In this document: in pieces, positions 36,153-44,772 of the stretch
Numbering within the stretch: the stretch's first letter is position 1
How the letters are laid out: each line of letters starts with the position of its first letter
Source: Synechococcus sp. PROS-7-1
GTDB lineage: Bacteria; Cyanobacteriota; Cyanobacteriia; PCC-6307; Cyanobiaceae
Reading direction: 5' to 3'
Assembly: GCF_014279795.1 (NCBI RefSeq)
Contig: NZ_CP047945.1
Coordinates: forward strand, 1,322,572 to 1,386,571
DNA length: 64,000 bases
Position numbers and translations under genes: made by a program
The notes under the pieces: model-generated
What the model was told of the DNA's origin: nothing
The model's input: only the letters and a program-made list of their open reading frames with translations
Database searches by the model: none

Positions 36153-37078
36153 CCCATCAGCTTGACCCCGTGAGGGATCAACGAGCAACTCCAACTCCGT
36201 AAACCCATCTGATCCAGTTGATCCTGAACCTCATCCCTGGCACGGTCAGCCCCACCCCGGTCGGAAAAAAGCGCGAAACAGCTCGGGCCCGAACCGCTCA
36301 TTGCAGCTTGAAGACAACCCGACAAGCTTTTGAGACACCTCAGCGCGTTGCCCACAGACGGCGTCAAGGGCTCCACCACCGCTTGGAGATCGTTGCGCAA
36401 CGGCGGCGTCTCCGCACCCAGCGGGTGCAGCCATTGCGCTGCTCTGAGGTCCTGACGACGTGCTTCAAACGCTGCCTCGTCGTGGAGATACTCATGGCCG
36501 CGTTGGCGACGGCACTCGCTGTACGCCCAGGGGGTGGACACACTGTCTTCGGGATCTTTCACCAGAAGAAGCCCAAGCTCGGCCTCCACAGGCGGCAGAG
36601 GCTCCAGTCGTTCGCCACGTCCAAAACAGAGTTGGGTTCCGCCGGCGATACAAAACGGCATATCGGAACCCAGTTCAGCAGCCAGGCGCTCCAGTTGGCT
36701 CGCACCCAAGCCCAAGCCCCAGAGCTCATTGAGTGCGACCAGAGCAGCCGCTCCATCGCTAGAACCACCGGCCAGTCCTGCTCCGATGGGAATGCGTTTG
36801 CTCAGGTGCATCCGTGCACCGAGTTCGCTGAAGCCGGACCGCTCACGGAGCAGCTGGGCGGCACGGACAATCAGGTTGTCATCACCACAGCTGAGTTCTG
36901 CCACGTCACAACGCAGAGAAAGGCTTCCATCTGATGTGTTTTCGCAACGCAGCTCATCCTTGAGGTCGATGCTCTGCATCACCATGGCCAGCTCATGAAA
37001 ACCATCGGCACGTAGGCCAAGCACTTCGAGATGAAGGTTGATCTTGGCGGGCGCAGTGACGCAAACCGGAGCCGTCAT
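36149..37078 (-). CDS. ispE: 4-diphosphocytidyl-2-C-methyl-D-erythritol kinase
   Basis: IspE phosphorylates the 2-hydroxyl of CDP-methylerythritol in the MEP isoprenoid pathway, feeding chlorophyll phytyl and carotenoid synthesis. The 309-residue GHMP kinase shows [13 protein letters not shown] at the start, the ATP loop [17 protein letters not shown] (near 96) and the C-terminal [15 protein letters not shown]. The start overlaps the stop of ksgA by 4 nt (ATGA), so the two are coupled. Confidence 0.96.
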   Translation of the reverse strand: MTAPVCVTAPAKINLHLEVLGLRADGFHELAMVMQSIDLKDELRCENTSDGSLSLRCDVAELSCGDDNLIVRAAQLLRERSGFSELGARMHLSKRIPIGAGLAGGSSDGAAALVALNELWGLGLGASQLERLAAELGSDMPFCIAGGTQLCFGRGERLEPLPPVEAELGLLLVKDPEDSVSTPWAYSECRRQRGHEYLHDEAAFEARRQDLRAAQWLHPLGAETPPLRNDLQAVVEPLTPSVGNALRCLKSLSGCLQAAMSGSGPSCFALFSDRGGADRARDEVQDQLDQMGLRSWSCSLIPHGVKLMG

Positions 37079-37917
37079 AGAGAGGACGCAGCGGAGTCGG
37101 CCTGATTCAAACCCCTGGCGAGTTCCACCCAGGCATGAGGGGCCACCTCTTGAGGACGCTGACTGAGATCAATTCCGGCTTGCCGAGTGATTGTCTCCAG
37201 TTCGCTGAAGGACTGAGACACGTTGAGGGTGTTGCGCAGCATCTTCCTGCGCGCCTGGAATGTCTGCTTGAGCAGACGTTCCACGCGACGGGATGTGACG
37301 GGGTCCGGGCGCTGCCCTTGAGGAAGGGGGTCTAGGCGGATCACCTCCGAGTGCACTTTCGGTGGAGGTTGAAAACAGCGTGGCGGGACTGAACAAACGC
37401 TGCTGCAGTGGGCCAGCAGTTGCATGCGAACACTCAGGGCGCTGAAACTGCTCGCACCAGGCCTGGCTCGGATGCGTTCAGCCACTTCCTTCTGCACAAG
37501 CAGCACCAAGCGTTGGTAGGGGGGATCAATCGGCTGATCCAACCGGCCGATTAGGCGATCCAGCAGGGGACCGGTGATGTTGTACGGGATGTTGGCGACG
37601 ACCTTGGTGGCCCGCTGACCGTCAGGGAGGGTCAAGGGCACCTCGAGGACATCTCCTTCTCGCAGAGAAAACTGCGGAAATCCACCAAAACGATCGTGCA
37701 GTCCTGAGACCAGGTCACGATCCAGTTCAACGGCATGCACCGCAGCAGCGGAGGACGCCAGAAGTCTCTCGGTGAGAGCTCCACGCCCAGGACCGACCTC
37801 CAGGACGCGGTCTTCGCTTCCAAGTTCGGATGCGTCAAGAATTCGATCCAGCACCCGTTCATCGCGCAACCAGTGCTGCCCGAAACGCTTGCGTGGCGAG
37901 TGGCCTCCGAAACTCAT
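37075..37917 (-). CDS. ksgA: 16S rRNA (A1518/A1519) dimethyltransferase
   Basis: KsgA/RsmA dimethylates two adenines in helix 45 of 16S rRNA late in 30S assembly. The 280-residue protein has [18 protein letters not shown], the SAM motif [16 protein letters not shown] (near 40), EGDVLEV and the catalytic [11 protein letters not shown] (near 112). It is the first gene of the ksgA-ispE-DUF3082 run. Confidence 0.96.
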   Translation of the reverse strand: MSFGGHSPRKRFGQHWLRDERVLDRILDASELGSEDRVLEVGPGRGALTERLLASSAAAVHAVELDRDLVSGLHDRFGGFPQFSLREGDVLEVPLTLPDGQRATKVVANIPYNITGPLLDRLIGRLDQPIDPPYQRLVLLVQKEVAERIRARPGASSFSALSVRMQLLAHCSSVCSVPPRCFQPPPKVHSEVIRLDPLPQGQRPDPVTSRRVERLLKQTFQARRKMLRNTLNVSQSFSELETITRQAGIDLSQRPQEVAPHAWVELARGLNQADSAASSL

Positions 37918-38037
37918 TCCATCGATGTCGTCCCATCACTGTGCATCAGCAGGCCTGTTTCTCCTGACTGAGCCAGAACGAGGCTTCACAATGAACATCA
38001 GCTGAAGTGCTGTCATCTGAAGGACTCGCCGACGCCT

Positions 38038-38637
38038 TTGATCTGTATCTGCGGGCCGTCTGCAGCAGGAAAAACCTTGTTTGCCGGTTTGCTGGCGACA
38101 GCACTTGAGAACGCAGGGATCCAAGCCACCGTGATCGGTTGCGATGACTACTACCGCGAGCACTGGACACCCGATCCGTTGTTTGGCTTCGACACGGTGG
38201 AGGCCATCGACGCCGACAACCTGATCGATGACTTGAATGCCCTGCGCTCAGGGCAACTCAAGCAACGACGCCGTTACGACATGGGCACGCGGGCCGTTCA
38301 CTGGACGCCTCTCGACGAAGGGTGTGATGTGATCCTTCTCGAGGGTGCCTACGGACCTCAGTTGCTGCTCAAGAGCTCTCCTCCGGAGCTGCTGATTTAC
38401 CTTGAGGAGTCGCTGGCGGTAAGAGCACTGCGCCGTCTGCGCAGGGACACACGAGAGCGACAGCGAACGGTGGCATCTGTGCTGAGACAAATGCTCAGGC
38501 AGATGATTCCTGGCGAACGGCGCTTCATCAAACCGCTTAAAGAGGCAGCGGATGTTGTGGTGACGCGCACCGATAGAGGCTTGGCTGAAGCCGTTGTGAG
38601 CATCATCGATCTCTGCTCATCCCAAGAGACGCATTGA
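38038..38637 (+). CDS. uridine kinase-like P-loop kinase
   Basis: The 199-residue protein begins (TTG 38038) almost directly with the P-loop: CGPSAAGKTLFAG. It continues with GCDDYYREHW (the Asp-Asp-Tyr-Tyr motif of uridine/phosphoribulokinase-like enzymes, near 36) and a basic lid LRRLRRDTRERQRT. It is related to uridine kinases but short, so the nucleoside or sugar substrate is uncertain. A weak AAGGA lies 13 nt upstream. The start may be slightly different. Confidence 0.8.
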   Translation: MICICGPSAAGKTLFAGLLATALENAGIQATVIGCDDYYREHWTPDPLFGFDTVEAIDADNLIDDLNALRSGQLKQRRRYDMGTRAVHWTPLDEGCDVILLEGAYGPQLLLKSSPPELLIYLEESLAVRALRRLRRDTRERQRTVASVLRQMLRQMIPGERRFIKPLKEAADVVVTRTDRGLAEAVVSIIDLCSSQETH

Positions 38638-38683
38638 GGTCTTGACTGCTCGTTAGCTTGAGGAGGTGGCTCTTGTTGTTGGC

Positions 38684-38962
38684 GTGTCGGTTTGGATCTT
38701 GATCACGGAACTGCCCCTGCTGATGGCGTCCCACCCCGTAGCCCCTCCACCGTTACCCATCGGACCTGAAAGACCCGAAGAGGTACAGGAGCAAAGCATC
38801 AATCTCGAAGAGTTTTCTATGGAGATCGATGGTCGCGATGTGCAGTGCGGTGCAGCTGAATTAGGGACTGGTCCCAGGGCACCCTTCGCGTACAACCCTG
38901 ACAGTTCAGACCGTAGTCAGGAAGTGACATTTCAGGCCACAACCTGTCGCTTGCGCTTCTGA
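38684..38962 (+). CDS. hypothetical exported or anchored protein (about 92 aa)
   Basis: The frame opens with GTG 38666, where AGGAGG is immediately adjacent and too close, so GTG 38684 may be used. The product starts with a hydrophobic segment (SVWILITELPLLMASH) followed by a Pro-rich linker (VAPPPLPIGPERPEE) and a short domain with two Cys (DVQCGAAEL and ATTCRLRF) that could form a disulfide outside the cytoplasm. No family recognised. The antisense frame looks random. Confidence 0.5.
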   Translation: MSVWILITELPLLMASHPVAPPPLPIGPERPEEVQEQSINLEEFSMEIDGRDVQCGAAELGTGPRAPFAYNPDSSDRSQEVTFQATTCRLRF

Positions 38963-38976
38963 GGCGAGGCATTGCC

Positions 38977-39360
38977 TCACCAATCGGGTGATCCGAGATC
39001 AGGCACTCTGAGCCAGCGAACAGCACGACGACTTGGAGGAAGTGGAACCAGGGCCAAAACCACTTCGAGCTGACTGAGAGCGTGTTGAGGGTTGAAGGCC
39101 ATCCAGCTGTTCAGGGCCAGGGCCAACCGCTGGCGCTTGCGGCCGTCAAAAGCGGCAAGCCCCCAACCATCCGGTCCGCAGCGCCGGCGCCCTTTCACTT
39201 CAACGGCCAGCAATCGAGGAGTCATGGCATTCGGTTTGATCACTAGCAGGTCGATCTCCCCATAGCGGCAAGACCAGCGCTGTTCCAGCAGGGTCCAACC
39301 ACGGCGCTGCAAGAGACGCAGAGCCCTCGCTTCAGCCCAGAGTCCGGATGGTGCGGTCAT
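38977..39360 (-). CDS. YraN family (UPF0102) endonuclease-like protein
   Basis: The product has 127 residues from ATG 39360; GTG 39375 is an alternative. The restriction-endonuclease-like core is seen in GLWAEARALRLLQRRGW, YGEIDLLVIK (acidic Glu-Ile-Asp motif, near 38) and LLAVEVKGRRR (near 54), then RKRQRLALALNSWM. The biochemical role of YraN is not settled; Holliday junction processing has been proposed. It ends an apparent pdxJ-ycf54-small gene-yraN run. Confidence 0.88.
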   Translation of the reverse strand: MTAPSGLWAEARALRLLQRRGWTLLEQRWSCRYGEIDLLVIKPNAMTPRLLAVEVKGRRRCGPDGWGLAAFDGRKRQRLALALNSWMAFNPQHALSQLEVVLALVPLPPSRRAVRWLRVPDLGSPDW

Positions 39361-39420
39361 CAACTTTGCGTTCACTCAGGCAAGACGTGGTTGCCCACAA
39401 AGCATTCCCCCTCGAGCAGA

Positions 39421-39645
39421 TCACCAGGGATAGTCCTTGTAGAGAGCATCTTCAGGACAGGGATCCTGGCCACGTCCACCTGGAAGATCCTCATCGGTGA
39501 CGATGTCGTCAAGGTATGCAGCGCAGAGTTGTTCCGGCGTGAGGCTGTAGACCCAAGACTCCCAGCCACCACCTGAATCCGATCGAACTGGCAAACAAAG
39601 CAATCCCGACATCACCATCAGTGCGATGCATGCATGGGAACGCAT
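39421..39645 (-). CDS. small secreted Cys-containing protein (74 aa)
   Basis: The N-terminal 22 residues form a signal peptide (ACIALMVMSGLLCLPVRS). The mature part is acidic with two Cys after the signal (EQLCAAYLDDIV and GQDPCPEDALYKDYPW), which could form a disulfide. No family named. It lies between ycf54 and yraN on the same strand. The alternative frame (39372-39572) is less protein-like. Confidence 0.6.
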   Translation of the reverse strand: MRSHACIALMVMSGLLCLPVRSDSGGGWESWVYSLTPEQLCAAYLDDIVTDEDLPGGRGQDPCPEDALYKDYPW

Positions 39646-39683
39646 CTGATTTCGATCGATGAGGACTCCAGTGTGGATGCCCC

Positions 39684-40004
39684 TCAGGACAAAGAGGCAA
39701 GTGGATCGGGAATGCTGTGGCTTGGAGCATCAAAACGTCCTTCCAGGACGTACTCAAGACGCAGCTTCATAAAGGTGATGAAGGTGGCGTCAGTGGACAC
39801 CACAGCCGCAGACGGCGCAGGTAGTTCAGTCTTGATCGCCGACAGCTCGGGGCTATTTAAAAAAGCAGGTCTGCGAATCAACCAGAAATCGATGTCCTTT
39901 CCTTCCTCGGCGTAATGACGTCTGCGCTCTTTCAGGACCTCCTCGAGCGGCTCCTCCTCGGTGAGAAACCGCTCGCTGGCCGCAACGAAGTGATAAGTCG
40001 TCAT
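39684..40004 (-). CDS. ycf54: Ycf54 family Mg-protoporphyrin monomethyl ester cyclase accessory protein
   Basis: Ycf54 (DUF2488) supports assembly or stability of the aerobic cyclase that forms ring E of chlorophyll. The 106-residue protein starts at ATG 40004, three bases after the pdxJ stop. The family core is TYHFVAASERFLTEEEPLEEVL, then GKDIDFWLIRRPAFLNSPEL and VSTDATFITFMKLRLEYVLEG. In this position it is probably cotranscribed with pdxJ. Confidence 0.9.
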   Translation of the reverse strand: MTTYHFVAASERFLTEEEPLEEVLKERRRHYAEEGKDIDFWLIRRPAFLNSPELSAIKTELPAPSAAVVSTDATFITFMKLRLEYVLEGRFDAPSHSIPDPLASLS

Positions 40005-40006
40005 GA

Positions 40007-40750
40007 TCAATAGCTTCCGAACAGAGGGTCCCGACGGGGATTCTGAACCAAGGCCTTCATCTCCCGAACGGCTTGCTGAAGACCCACAGCAACAGCCCTA
40101 GCAACGATCGTGTGGCCGATATTCAACTCCTCCATACCTTTGATGGCCGCAACCGGTTCAACGTTTTGATAGGTCAGGCCATGGCCCGCATTCACTCTTA
40201 GACCCATGGAACGCGCCAAGGCGGTGGCTTCGGTTAGGCGTGCTAGTTCAGACGGTTGATCAATCCACTTGGATTCGGCGTAGGTGCCGGTGTGCAACTC
40301 AATCCATCGGGCGCGGCAATCACGGCAGGCCTCGAGTTGCACTCGCTCGGGATCCACAAACAGGCTGACTGGAATTCCAGCGTCCTGCAAACGACTGACT
40401 TTGGAGGTGAGGTCAACGCGTTGACTGCTTACGTCCAATCCTCCTTCAGTCGTGACCTCCTCGCGTCGTTCCGGCACCAAGGTGACCATGTCGGGCTGCA
40501 CCCGCAGGGCAATAGCGATCATTTCATCGGTTGCTGCCATCTCCAGATTCAGGCGGGTTCGCACCGTCTGACGCAACAGATCCACATCCCGATCCTGAAT
40601 ATGACGGCGATCTTCACGAAGGTGAACCGTGATCCCATCGGCGCCACCAAGCTCGGCCAGTAGCGCCATCGGCACTGGATCCGGCTCCACGGTTCGCCGT
40701 GCCTGGCGCACGTTGGCAATGTGGTCGATGTTGACCCCGAGGCTGGCCAC
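40007..40750 (-). CDS. pdxJ: pyridoxine 5'-phosphate synthase
   Basis: PdxJ condenses 3-amino-2-oxopropyl phosphate with deoxyxylulose phosphate to form PNP, the last step before oxidation to PLP. The ~247-residue protein starts at GTG 40750 ([18 protein letters not shown]). Motifs are [50 protein letters not shown] and [17 protein letters not shown] 40765 is an alternative start. Confidence 0.94.
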   Translation of the reverse strand: MASLGVNIDHIANVRQARRTVEPDPVPMALLAELGGADGITVHLREDRRHIQDRDVDLLRQTVRTRLNLEMAATDEMIAIALRVQPDMVTLVPERREEVTTEGGLDVSSQRVDLTSKVSRLQDAGIPVSLFVDPERVQLEACRDCRARWIELHTGTYAESKWIDQPSELARLTEATALARSMGLRVNAGHGLTYQNVEPVAAIKGMEELNIGHTIVARAVAVGLQQAVREMKALVQNPRRDPLFGSY

Positions 40751-40883
40751 GGCGGGAGATACCAAAACCGAATCCTATGGAGACGGGACGATGGATCGGC
40801 CGCAGCATCAACTGCCCTGCTGAACGCTACGAAGTGCAGGCCAAGGCCTAGCTTTCACCGAAGACGATCTGCGGCTCAAGGCG

Positions 40884-41582
40884 GTGCCCAGCAGCCTGGC
40901 AACACGAGCTTCAGCCCTTCAAACGGGCATCGACCCGTTCTGGGCGTCTTTAGCCATGGTGGTCACCCAAGATCTCGCCTTACCGGGATACTTCAGGGAA
41001 CGCTTGGTGCTCGGACGCCAGCATCTCCCGATCACAGGTCCAGTCCTTCTAGCGCCCACCCACCGAGCCCGATGGGATGCCCTGATGCTGCCCATGGCGG
41101 CAGGACGCCGCATCTCAGGACGCGACTGTCGATTCATGGTGACGCGCACTGAAATGACAGGCATCCAGGGCTGGTTTCTCCATCGCCTTGGGTGTTTTGC
41201 TGTGGATCAAGACAAACCCTCACTGACAACGCTCCGTTACGCGCTGGATCTGCTGGCCAATGATCAGCAGCTTGTTGTCTTTCCTGAGGGACGGATCAAT
41301 CGCGACGACGAACCAATCATGCTGGAGCCGGGATTGGCTCGCCTGGCCCAGATGGCTTTGAGGCAGGGAGTGAAGGTTCCCGTCGTCCCGGTTGGTTTGG
41401 CCTACAACCCATGGCGTCCGGGACCTCGCAGTCGTGCTGCCATCTGTTTTGGCGAGGCCCTGCTTGTCGCCGGAAGGGGCCGAGAACACACTGATCACTT
41501 CAACCAACTCCTAGTGCAGAGGATGCAGGCGGCTGAACAAGCGGCAAGGAGGGCCATTGGTCGACCCATGGAATGCCTTTAA
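40884..41582 (+). CDS. 1-acyl-sn-glycerol-3-phosphate acyltransferase-like protein
   Basis: This is a PlsC-type acyltransferase, 232 residues from GTG 40884. The HX4D motif is HRARWD (near residue 60), followed by FLHRLGCFAVDQ and FPEGRINRD (near 132; the FPEG phosphate-binding motif). No membrane helix is strong. It transfers acyl chains to lysophosphatidate or a related glycerol phosphate; the exact acceptor is not readable. Confidence 0.88.
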   Translation: MPSSLATRASALQTGIDPFWASLAMVVTQDLALPGYFRERLVLGRQHLPITGPVLLAPTHRARWDALMLPMAAGRRISGRDCRFMVTRTEMTGIQGWFLHRLGCFAVDQDKPSLTTLRYALDLLANDQQLVVFPEGRINRDDEPIMLEPGLARLAQMALRQGVKVPVVPVGLAYNPWRPGPRSRAAICFGEALLVAGRGREHTDHFNQLLVQRMQAAEQAARRAIGRPMECL

Positions 41583-41607
41583 AGTCCGCGAACTAAAGAG
41601 TTCGACC

Positions 41608-42150
41608 ATGCGCTCCCGCCTCATCTGCTCGGCGCTCGCTCTGACGGCCGGATTGTTCGTCAGCCCTGCACTGGGTCAGACAGCGACGGATTCCAGTGCA
41701 ACGTCTGTCGATAAGGTTCTCGCCTCAACAGGTGCAGGATTCAACGTGGCAGCAGTTGAATCCCTCATCCAACGTGGTGATTCCGCCATCTCGGCAGGGA
41801 ACCTGGATCAAGCCAAGAAGGACTACGACAATGCGCGTACTGCTGCAAAGCAGCTGCTGGCTTTCTATCGCGACCTGAGTGGAGCCTTTCGTGGTCTCGA
41901 CGCCAGAATCCCCCGCGAAATGGATGCCAAGGGTCGCCAAGCTCTCTCCCTTCTGGCCCAAGCGAACCTGAGGCTGGCTGCTCTGTTCCGCCGCCAGAAT
42001 CAACCCGAGGTGGCTGTGCCTGTTCTCGTTGAAGTGGTTCGGCTGATGACACCAGCGAAGCCCGAAGGCCAGAAGGCTTACCAGAGCCTCGTCGAGCTCG
42101 GTTTCGTTGATACGCCATTCCGGGGTGGCCAGAGCGCACCGGGCAGCTGA
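41608..42150 (+). CDS. exported helical-repeat protein (180 aa)
   Basis: The start is ATG 41608; the longer frame begins in the previous gene. A signal peptide ([20 protein letters not shown]) ends near residue 24. The mature protein is helical and resembles TPR-type pairs: [20 protein letters not shown] and [20 protein letters not shown]. It probably acts in the periplasm or thylakoid lumen. It lacks a name; similar short exported proteins are common in cyanobacteria. Confidence 0.7.
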   Translation: MRSRLICSALALTAGLFVSPALGQTATDSSATSVDKVLASTGAGFNVAAVESLIQRGDSAISAGNLDQAKKDYDNARTAAKQLLAFYRDLSGAFRGLDARIPREMDAKGRQALSLLAQANLRLAALFRRQNQPEVAVPVLVEVVRLMTPAKPEGQKAYQSLVELGFVDTPFRGGQSAPGS

Positions 42151-42205
42151 GCAGCCCAACCGTTGCGTTGATCTGCCAGCATCGTGGTTGTTCTTTCCGG
42201 ACCTC

Positions 42206-42439
42206 ATGGTTCAGCCCGACGCCGTTGGCGCTGCCATCCGCCGTGCCCTCCCCGATGCCCAGGTGAGTGTGGAAGATCTCACCGGAGGTGGCGATCACCT
42301 CCAAGTGAGTGTGGTGTCTTCCGCCTTCGACGGTCTTAACCGTATTCGTCAGCACCAGCTGGTGTACAAAGCCCTGAAGGACGAACTGAAGAGCGAAGCG
42401 ATCCACGCTTTGGCTCTCAACACCTCCACTCCAGACTGA
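42206..42439 (+). CDS. BolA family protein
   Basis: The 77-residue protein from ATG 42206 has the BolA/class II KH fold: [47 protein letters not shown]. BolA proteins bind monothiol glutaredoxins and share a [2Fe-2S] cluster, which fits its position 27 nt before a CGFS glutaredoxin gene. The frame extends upstream but without conservation. Confidence 0.9.
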   Translation: MVQPDAVGAAIRRALPDAQVSVEDLTGGGDHLQVSVVSSAFDGLNRIRQHQLVYKALKDELKSEAIHALALNTSTPD

Positions 42440-42466
42440 TCTCTTCAAGTCCTACGACGTCGACCC

Positions 42467-42790
42467 ATGGATGCTCAGACCAAGTCTCGTATTGAGACTC
42501 TTATCAACTCCAGCCCTGTCTTCGTTTTCATGAAGGGCAACAAGTTGATGCCGCAGTGCGGTTTCTCGAACAACGTGGTTCAGATTCTCAACGCTCTCGG
42601 GATCAGCTTTGAAACCTTTGACGTGCTGACAGATATGGAGGTGCGTCAGGGAATCAAGGAATTTTCAGACTGGCCCACGATCCCCCAGGTTTATGTGAAA
42701 GGGGAATTCATGGGTGGCTCCGACATCCTCATCGAGATGTACAACAACGGAGAGCTGAAAGAGAAGCTCGAAGTCGCTCTCGCTAGTTGA
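42467..42790 (+). CDS. grxD: monothiol CGFS glutaredoxin (Grx4/GrxD type)
   Basis: The 107-residue protein has the CGFS active site (Cys31, in [13 protein letters not shown]), the Lys near 23 in FMKGNK and the cis-Pro region [17 protein letters not shown]. Monothiol glutaredoxins bind a labile [2Fe-2S] cluster with glutathione and deliver it to clients or sense iron. It follows bolA directly, a well-known functional pair. Confidence 0.94.
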   Translation: MDAQTKSRIETLINSSPVFVFMKGNKLMPQCGFSNNVVQILNALGISFETFDVLTDMEVRQGIKEFSDWPTIPQVYVKGEFMGGSDILIEMYNNGELKEKLEVALAS

Positions 42791-42791
42791 G

Positions 42792-43061
42792 TTAATACTG
42801 CTGAGGATGCTCGTAGAGCGTTCGGAGGTCCCCATCAGGGCCGATGAAGCTGGAGGGGTCCATGATCCAACGCTCCACAATCATTTCTAGTTTGGCGAGT
42901 TCTCTTGAATCCAAATCACCAGCTCGTCGCAACGCGTGCAGGTATCCGTCTGCGTAGAGACGCAACTCGGAAGGGCTGTGGAAGCGACTCGTCAATTCCT
43001 GACAGGCATCACATAGCGATTGGAAGTGGCGTATGGCTTCCGGATGCTGGAGGGATGTCAT
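42792..43061 (-). CDS. DUF6761-like conserved cyanobacterial protein (89 aa)
   Basis: The 89-residue soluble protein is mostly helical: AIRHFQSLCDACQELTSRF, SELRLYADGYLHALRR, LDSRELAKLEMIVERWIMDP. It ends in a conserved-looking SSFIGPDGDLRTLYEHPQ. I believe it belongs to the cyanobacterial DUF6761 group, but the match is from memory. It converges on grxD with one base between. No function known. Confidence 0.75.
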   Translation of the reverse strand: MTSLQHPEAIRHFQSLCDACQELTSRFHSPSELRLYADGYLHALRRAGDLDSRELAKLEMIVERWIMDPSSFIGPDGDLRTLYEHPQQY

Positions 43062-43138
43062 CTTTATTGAGGTCGGCAGCCTCTGTTACCAGATTGCCAG
43101 AGAATTGGGTTTAGCGTAGTTCGACCTAGCCACTGCGC

Positions 43139-43930
43139 GTGACTCCTCCCTCCCGAGATCTGATCGTCAAAGGATCCGGACTGGTGCCGGTCCAGCAAGC
43201 TCCCGTTCCTGCCGCACCGGCACGGGAACCAGCGCGTGTGCTGGTTGTCGAGCCCCATCCAACCTTGCGGACCGTTCTTGTTCAGAGACTGCGTCAGGAC
43301 GGGCATCTCACCGCGGCTGTCGCCTCTTCATCGGAAGCCATTGAGCTCTGTCAGGAACAGACTCCTGATCTTTTAATCAGCGCTGAGCTACTGGAAAAGA
43401 GCTCGGCATTACGCCTCGGTCAACAGCTGCGATGTCCTGTGATCGTTCTCACAGCACGCAACGGTGCCGAACCTGTCGTCGGCCTGCTCGATGACGGTGC
43501 AGATGACGTGCTTCGCAAACCATTTGGTTTGGAGGAACTCGCCGCTCGGTGTCGGACCCTTCTCAAACGTGAACGCAGCGGCCTTCAAGAGCGCGTGAAA
43601 GTGGGGCCTCTCGAAGTTCATCTCCTGCTCCGCCAGGTCACCCTGCGCGAAAAGCCTGTTGAACTCAGCCCTCGAGAATTCGCCCTCCTCTGCGCGCTGC
43701 TCATGCCCCCAGGCATGGTGCGCAGTCGCCAGGAGTTGCTGAGGATGGCGTGGCCGCCCTTCAGCGGTGGGCCCCGCTCTGTGGACACTCAAGTGCTCAC
43801 CCTCAGGCGCAAACTTGAACAGGCGGGTCTGGGCGATGGAGGTGGTATCACAACCGTCAGGCAGCAGGGCTATCGATTCAGCCTGGATAACTTGCCGGAA
43901 GAGTCATCCAGTTCATCCGAATTGCAGTAG
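43139..43930 (+). CDS. OmpR-family response regulator with degenerate receiver
   Basis: The 263-residue protein starts with GTG 43139 and has a receiver (about 33-145) and a winged-helix DNA-binding domain (about 155-250; LSPREFALLCALL, SVDTQVLTLRRKLE). In the receiver the acidic pair is Glu38-Pro39 (VLVVEPHP) instead of Asp-Asp. Where the phosphoacceptor Asp should be, it has Ala82 (LLISAELL). Thr105 and Lys127 are kept. It should therefore not be phosphorylated in the usual way and may act constitutively or through another input. The first 30 residues are a Pro-rich extension. Confidence 0.87.
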   Translation: MTPPSRDLIVKGSGLVPVQQAPVPAAPAREPARVLVVEPHPTLRTVLVQRLRQDGHLTAAVASSSEAIELCQEQTPDLLISAELLEKSSALRLGQQLRCPVIVLTARNGAEPVVGLLDDGADDVLRKPFGLEELAARCRTLLKRERSGLQERVKVGPLEVHLLLRQVTLREKPVELSPREFALLCALLMPPGMVRSRQELLRMAWPPFSGGPRSVDTQVLTLRRKLEQAGLGDGGGITTVRQQGYRFSLDNLPEESSSSSELQ

Positions 43931-44429
43931 CGATCACCAATTCGCTCGTGAGCATCACCACAGCGATGGCTGCAAGCAGCTGGTAGGTCCACGGAGGCGT
44001 CAGCCTGCCGATTCCACTGGTGTCGATCCCCGTTTGATCTTGAAGAACGTTCAAAAACTGATCGAATCGTTCGAGACGTTGGGGAAGCAAGCGATGCTGA
44101 CCGTCCTTTGAAGTTTTGAGGTAGTAAACAGAACCGCCCTGACTGGTCCCCACAGGCACCACGCGGCGAATCTGATCCCAACGCAGCTGCCAACCCCGAC
44201 GCAACAACCAACGGCACCACTGAGGGTGACCAACCACGAGACCGGTTTCATCAATGCAAACCTCCTCGCTCAACAACGCCAGAACGATGAAAAGACCCAG
44301 CGGAACGGCAATCCAGAGCGCCAATTGCAGGGAGGGGGGAGCCATCAAGGGCAAAGGCACCACGAGTGCCAGATAAACGCAAATCAGGGTTCCACGGATC
44401 AAACTTGAAAGGCGGAAGCAGTCGCGCAT
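43878..44429 (-). CDS. hypothetical membrane protein with PH-like segment (183 aa)
   Basis: Start at ATG 44429 (GTG 44432 directly precedes it). Two N-terminal membrane helices (about 13-50; TLICVYLALVVPLPL, LWIAVPLGLFIVLALLS) are followed by a soluble segment of about 90 residues (EVCIDETGLVVGHPQWCRWL, RWDQIRRVVPVG) resembling bacterial PH/YdbT-like domains. A C-terminal helix follows (LLAAIAVVMLTSELVIA). It converges with the response regulator, overlapping its 3' end by 53 nt. Function unknown. Confidence 0.7.
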   Translation of the reverse strand: MRDCFRLSSLIRGTLICVYLALVVPLPLMAPPSLQLALWIAVPLGLFIVLALLSEEVCIDETGLVVGHPQWCRWLLRRGWQLRWDQIRRVVPVGTSQGGSVYYLKTSKDGQHRLLPQRLERFDQFLNVLQDQTGIDTSGIGRLTPPWTYQLLAAIAVVMLTSELVIATAIRMNWMTLPASYPG

Positions 44430-44432
44430 CAC

Positions 44433-44717
44433 TCAACGGTCCTCAGGGGAACCGGGCAGGGGTTCGATCACATCGGACGGGCTGTAGCCACCGTTGAACA
44501 CTTCGGCTTCACGGCCTTTCCAGAACTCTCCAAGGCGCATCAGATCAGCATGAGCGTCCTGCAGGCTTTCCAGGTACGCCTCAGGCGACATCGACGCCTT
44601 CGCTTCTTTGAGCTTGGCCAACCGCAGCATCTGCAGCATCCATGGCTTGCCAAGCTCCCCGCGTTGCTCGATGTAGCGAGCCAGGTCCGCTGCACTGGGT
44701 TGGGGCGCTGAAGCCAT
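44433..44717 (-). CDS. conserved hypothetical protein (94 aa)
   Basis: A 94-residue soluble helical protein: AADLARYIEQRGELGKPWM, LQMLRLAKLKEAKASMSPE, AHADLMRLGEFWKGREAEVF. The C-terminus is flexible. It ends three bases before the ATG of the membrane protein gene at 44429, so the pair is probably cotranscribed. No family can be named, but the even codon use and operon position support a real gene. Confidence 0.7.
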   Translation of the reverse strand: MASAPQPSAADLARYIEQRGELGKPWMLQMLRLAKLKEAKASMSPEAYLESLQDAHADLMRLGEFWKGREAEVFNGGYSPSDVIEPLPGSPEDR

Positions 44718-44772
44718 GGATCATTCGACCAATTCTGGAACCTTAAGCAGAGCCGCGAAGGCCCGTGACCTT

